A stretch of DNA of 6,131 bases, from the NCBI GenBank assembly GCA_029974875.1, contig JARKQP010000011.1, forward strand, positions 1 to 6,131. The letters run 5' to 3'. The notes beneath the pieces are model-generated. The model was given only the letters and a program-made list of their open reading frames with translations. It was not told the origin of the DNA and made no database searches. This DNA is from Mobilitalea sp. (GTDB lineage: Bacteria; Bacillota_A; Clostridia; Lachnospirales; Lachnospiraceae). Numbering within the stretch: the stretch's first letter is position 1; each line of letters begins with the position of its first letter. This document shows positions 5,501 to 6,131 of this stretch, piece by piece. Both the position numbers and the translations under genes were made by a program.

Positions 5501-6131
5501 TGCCGGATAAACCTACGCTGCCGGATGAACCTACGTTACCGGATGAACCTCCGCTGCCAAATGAACCTACGCTGCCAAATGAACCTACGTTACCGGCTGC
5601 CATGGAGACCAGGTGCTGGGCAAGCACATCCAGGCACAGCCTCGGCGGGCGCATATGCTCCACCCCTCCCATTCTTACAACCTCTGCCGTCAGGCCGCAG
5701 TAAAGCCCCTCCGAAGCAGTCCGCGGGAAAATGTACATCACACTGGTCCGCCCCGGATTATGCCCTGCACGTCCCAGCCGCTGCAGGGTGCTTGACACGG
5801 ACCTCGGGCACCCGATCTGGAATACCTGGTCAATATCCCCTACGTCAATTCCCAATTCCATGGAGGAGGTGGCACATAGAAGCCTTAGCTTACCGCCCCT
5901 TAAGGCTTCCTCCACCTCAAAGCGCTGTTCCTTTGACAAGCTCCCATGGTGTGTCCGGGCAAAGCCCTCCCCGCCAAGGAGATTCACATAATAAGCCAGC
6001 TTTTCCGCATAAGCCCTTCCTTCCACAAAGGCAATGACACTCCGCAGTCCCCTGCAATGCTCATACACCGTCCTTGAAAGCTCCTGCCAGACACCGTCCT
6101 TTTGCAGCAGCTGATAATCAGGCCAGGGGCT
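2502..6131 (-). CDS. lhr: Lhr-type superfamily 2 helicase, 5' end outside the window
   Basis: The minus-strand frame is open from the right edge (6131) to TGA at 2504-2502, giving 1,209 visible residues; the GTG at 6068 is not the true start, because the frame continues upstream with conserved-looking sequence. Numbering from the edge, RecA2 is present: SVIAFVEGRAYAEKL (about 31-45), HHGSLS (61-66), ATSSMELGIDVGDID (motif V, 87-101) and QRLGRAGH (motif VI, 117-124). Then come the winged-helix region, the Lhr/DEAD-associated region (for example HSVFGRKVNAPLALLAREAA near 471-490 and PLWVQRLRSAQML near 573-585) and a long C-terminal region to 1209. Walker A and the DExH box lie in the missing part. 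The length implies a full protein of roughly 1,500 residues, like the long bacterial Lhr proteins, which are 3'-to-5' ssDNA translocases that unwind RNA:DNA hybrids and act in DNA repair; in E. coli Lhr the C-terminal region has been reported to have uracil-DNA glycosylase activity. An unusual Gly/Ser repeat is inserted at residues 180-245. No frameshift is seen. Confidence 0.93.
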   Translation of the reverse strand, partial: SPWPDYQLLQKDGVWQELSRTVYEHCRGLRSVIAFVEGRAYAEKLAYYVNLLGGEGFARTHHGSLSKEQRFEVEEALRGGKLRLLCATSSMELGIDVGDIDQVFQIGCPRSVSSTLQRLGRAGHNPGRTSVMYIFPRTASEGLYCGLTAEVVRMGGVEHMRPPRLCLDVLAQHLVSMAAGNVGSFGSVGSFGSGGSSGNVGSSGSVGLSGSVGSSGSGGLSGSGGSFGSGGSSGGEGSSCKEGSYSDGYSLDEVMEILPRAYPFAEVTREDVQEVLCMLAGDYEHDRNIPVRPRVLYDRIHERVEGDTYSRLLAVSAAGTIPDKGLFTVKTENGVKLGEVDEEFVFEQKEGTRFLLGSFAWQIVKIQKDAVLVKQSPIHGARPPFYRAEITGRRIQTGIAFGRLLGKLNQAYEEKELLEELDKLGMDPKTSRDAEGFLRRQIEATGILPNDNTIVVEHFQDETGSRQLMVHSVFGRKVNAPLALLAREAARKHIRTNISCFDDDDGFLLFPYGESAPPGHTEIPAGILEELKPDMARPVLEAILPSTPAFNMTFRYNAGHALMMGVKKSGRQPLWVQRLRSAQMLDALIKYKNHPLIRETKRECLEDLWDLKGVEYVLQGIQSGAISIREIYLDKPSPMSMPLRHQTEATMMYEYSPTTMGVQIAAEEALDKAQMIAPAPEQLALVSERRRLPEDEKQLHSLLMIEGDLIAGELPVPIEWLELLVHREQAKYIEPGLWIAAEQEEKYTAALEQEDRDARLQIVLRLLRYRGPWTVELLRERYVWTEEAVEGLLQELLEQGAVIERDGLYYHAEVYDRAVRETIKDRRRQIKTLPSESYASLLTGRLQVPAPPGEQLEAALRLLCDQPYAPQLWESVLLPRRVTAYRPELLETVLSQGNLVWNMTEGLELCFHRYDDIDWEADMAGILEGLEGDQRILYEALLKRGASFMQRLSGLPLEASPHEGLMELAEKGLVCADSFLPVRQWMNKEKLNKTSLRQRVTARAKALTTGRFEVTRPLKALAVEEQLERVFDRVILLSRETLQGQGVSWTAALETLRVWEYTGRVRRGYFIEGLSGIQFIREKDFARVMQELEQPGSEVLWLLAVDPAQPWGKYFPHMQDRAFINVTGTAVALLEGRPVAVLERQGKLLRVFEQEHLGEVMGAFVHDFQKKRLFTSQNRIVIKQYPPEAAGALAKAGFLRELQDYVLYR
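5398..5595 (-). repeat. In-frame 18-bp tandem repeat encoding Gly/Ser hexapeptides in lhr
   Basis: Ten contiguous 18-bp units fill 5416-5595, with a degenerate eleventh at 5398-5415. The plus-strand consensus is GATGAACCTACGCTGCCG, with variation mainly at the first base of the unit, at the fourth codon (TCG, CCG, CCA or ACG) and at the last two codons. On the coding strand each unit encodes six residues of pattern G-S/N-V/G-G-S/L-S/F; the degenerate unit encodes CKEGSY. Units are directly adjacent without spacers, and divergence is greatest at the low-coordinate end. The array lies between DVLAQHLVSMAAG and YSLDEVMEILPRAYPF, segments normally close together in Lhr proteins, so it looks like an expanded linker or surface loop in the winged-helix region. 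Confidence 0.95.

Noticed and set aside
5398..5595. CRISPR array
   Set aside because: The 18-bp units are directly adjacent with no unique spacers, and they are translated in frame within lhr.
5252..6037. Plus-strand 261-codon frame with repeated MNLRYQ-like hexamers
   Set aside because: It is the antisense shadow of the lhr tandem repeat; a period divisible by three keeps several frames open. The lhr frame carries conserved helicase motifs on both sides, while this one has no recognisable domain.
6066..6068. GTG as the start of the helicase gene
   Set aside because: The frame is open to the window edge (21 more codons reading SPWPDYQLLQKDGVWQEL and on), and starting here would drop the entire first RecA domain. 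The gene is truncated by the window.

Overview
The window looks like a chromosomal stretch of a low-to-moderate G+C Bacillota, probably class Clostridia and perhaps Lachnospiraceae. Three things point that way: strong GGAGG ribosome binding sites at 6-7 nt spacing, sigma-A style promoters, and a secreted protein with a 'stalk' (copper amine oxidase N-terminal-like) domain. The family assignment is inference; no rRNA or other marker gene is present.

Layout from left to right. At 1-113, on the minus strand, is the start of a small coiled-coil-type ORF that runs off the left edge and has an in-frame TAG at codon 13. It has its own promoter (144-172) and ribosome binding site. A rho-independent terminator (about 204-255) ends the next gene. 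That gene, 280-2172 on the minus strand, encodes a 630-residue secreted protein: signal peptide, one stalk domain, and two copies of a module of about 235 residues. The 329-bp gap at 2173-2501 holds the leader, promoter and a palindrome for the secreted protein. It also holds a separate, compact plus-strand transcription unit: a TTGACA/TATAAT promoter, a 19-codon ORF and a strong hairpin terminator. From 2502 to the right edge on the minus strand lies most of an Lhr-type superfamily 2 helicase gene. Its 5' end, encoding the first RecA domain, is outside the window.

The two large genes share a strand but appear to be separate transcription units, because a hairpin terminator and a dedicated promoter lie between them. 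Nothing links their functions: one product is a cytoplasmic nucleic-acid repair helicase, the other is exported.

The main oddities are: (i) a tandem array of ten 18-bp units plus a degenerate eleventh inside the helicase gene, which inserts a Gly/Ser-rich hexapeptide repeat just after the RecA2 core, in the winged-helix region; (ii) the tiny plus-strand transcription unit; (iii) the amber-interrupted small ORF; and (iv) palindromes placed in the two divergent promoters. No complete, clearly novel multi-gene system is visible.
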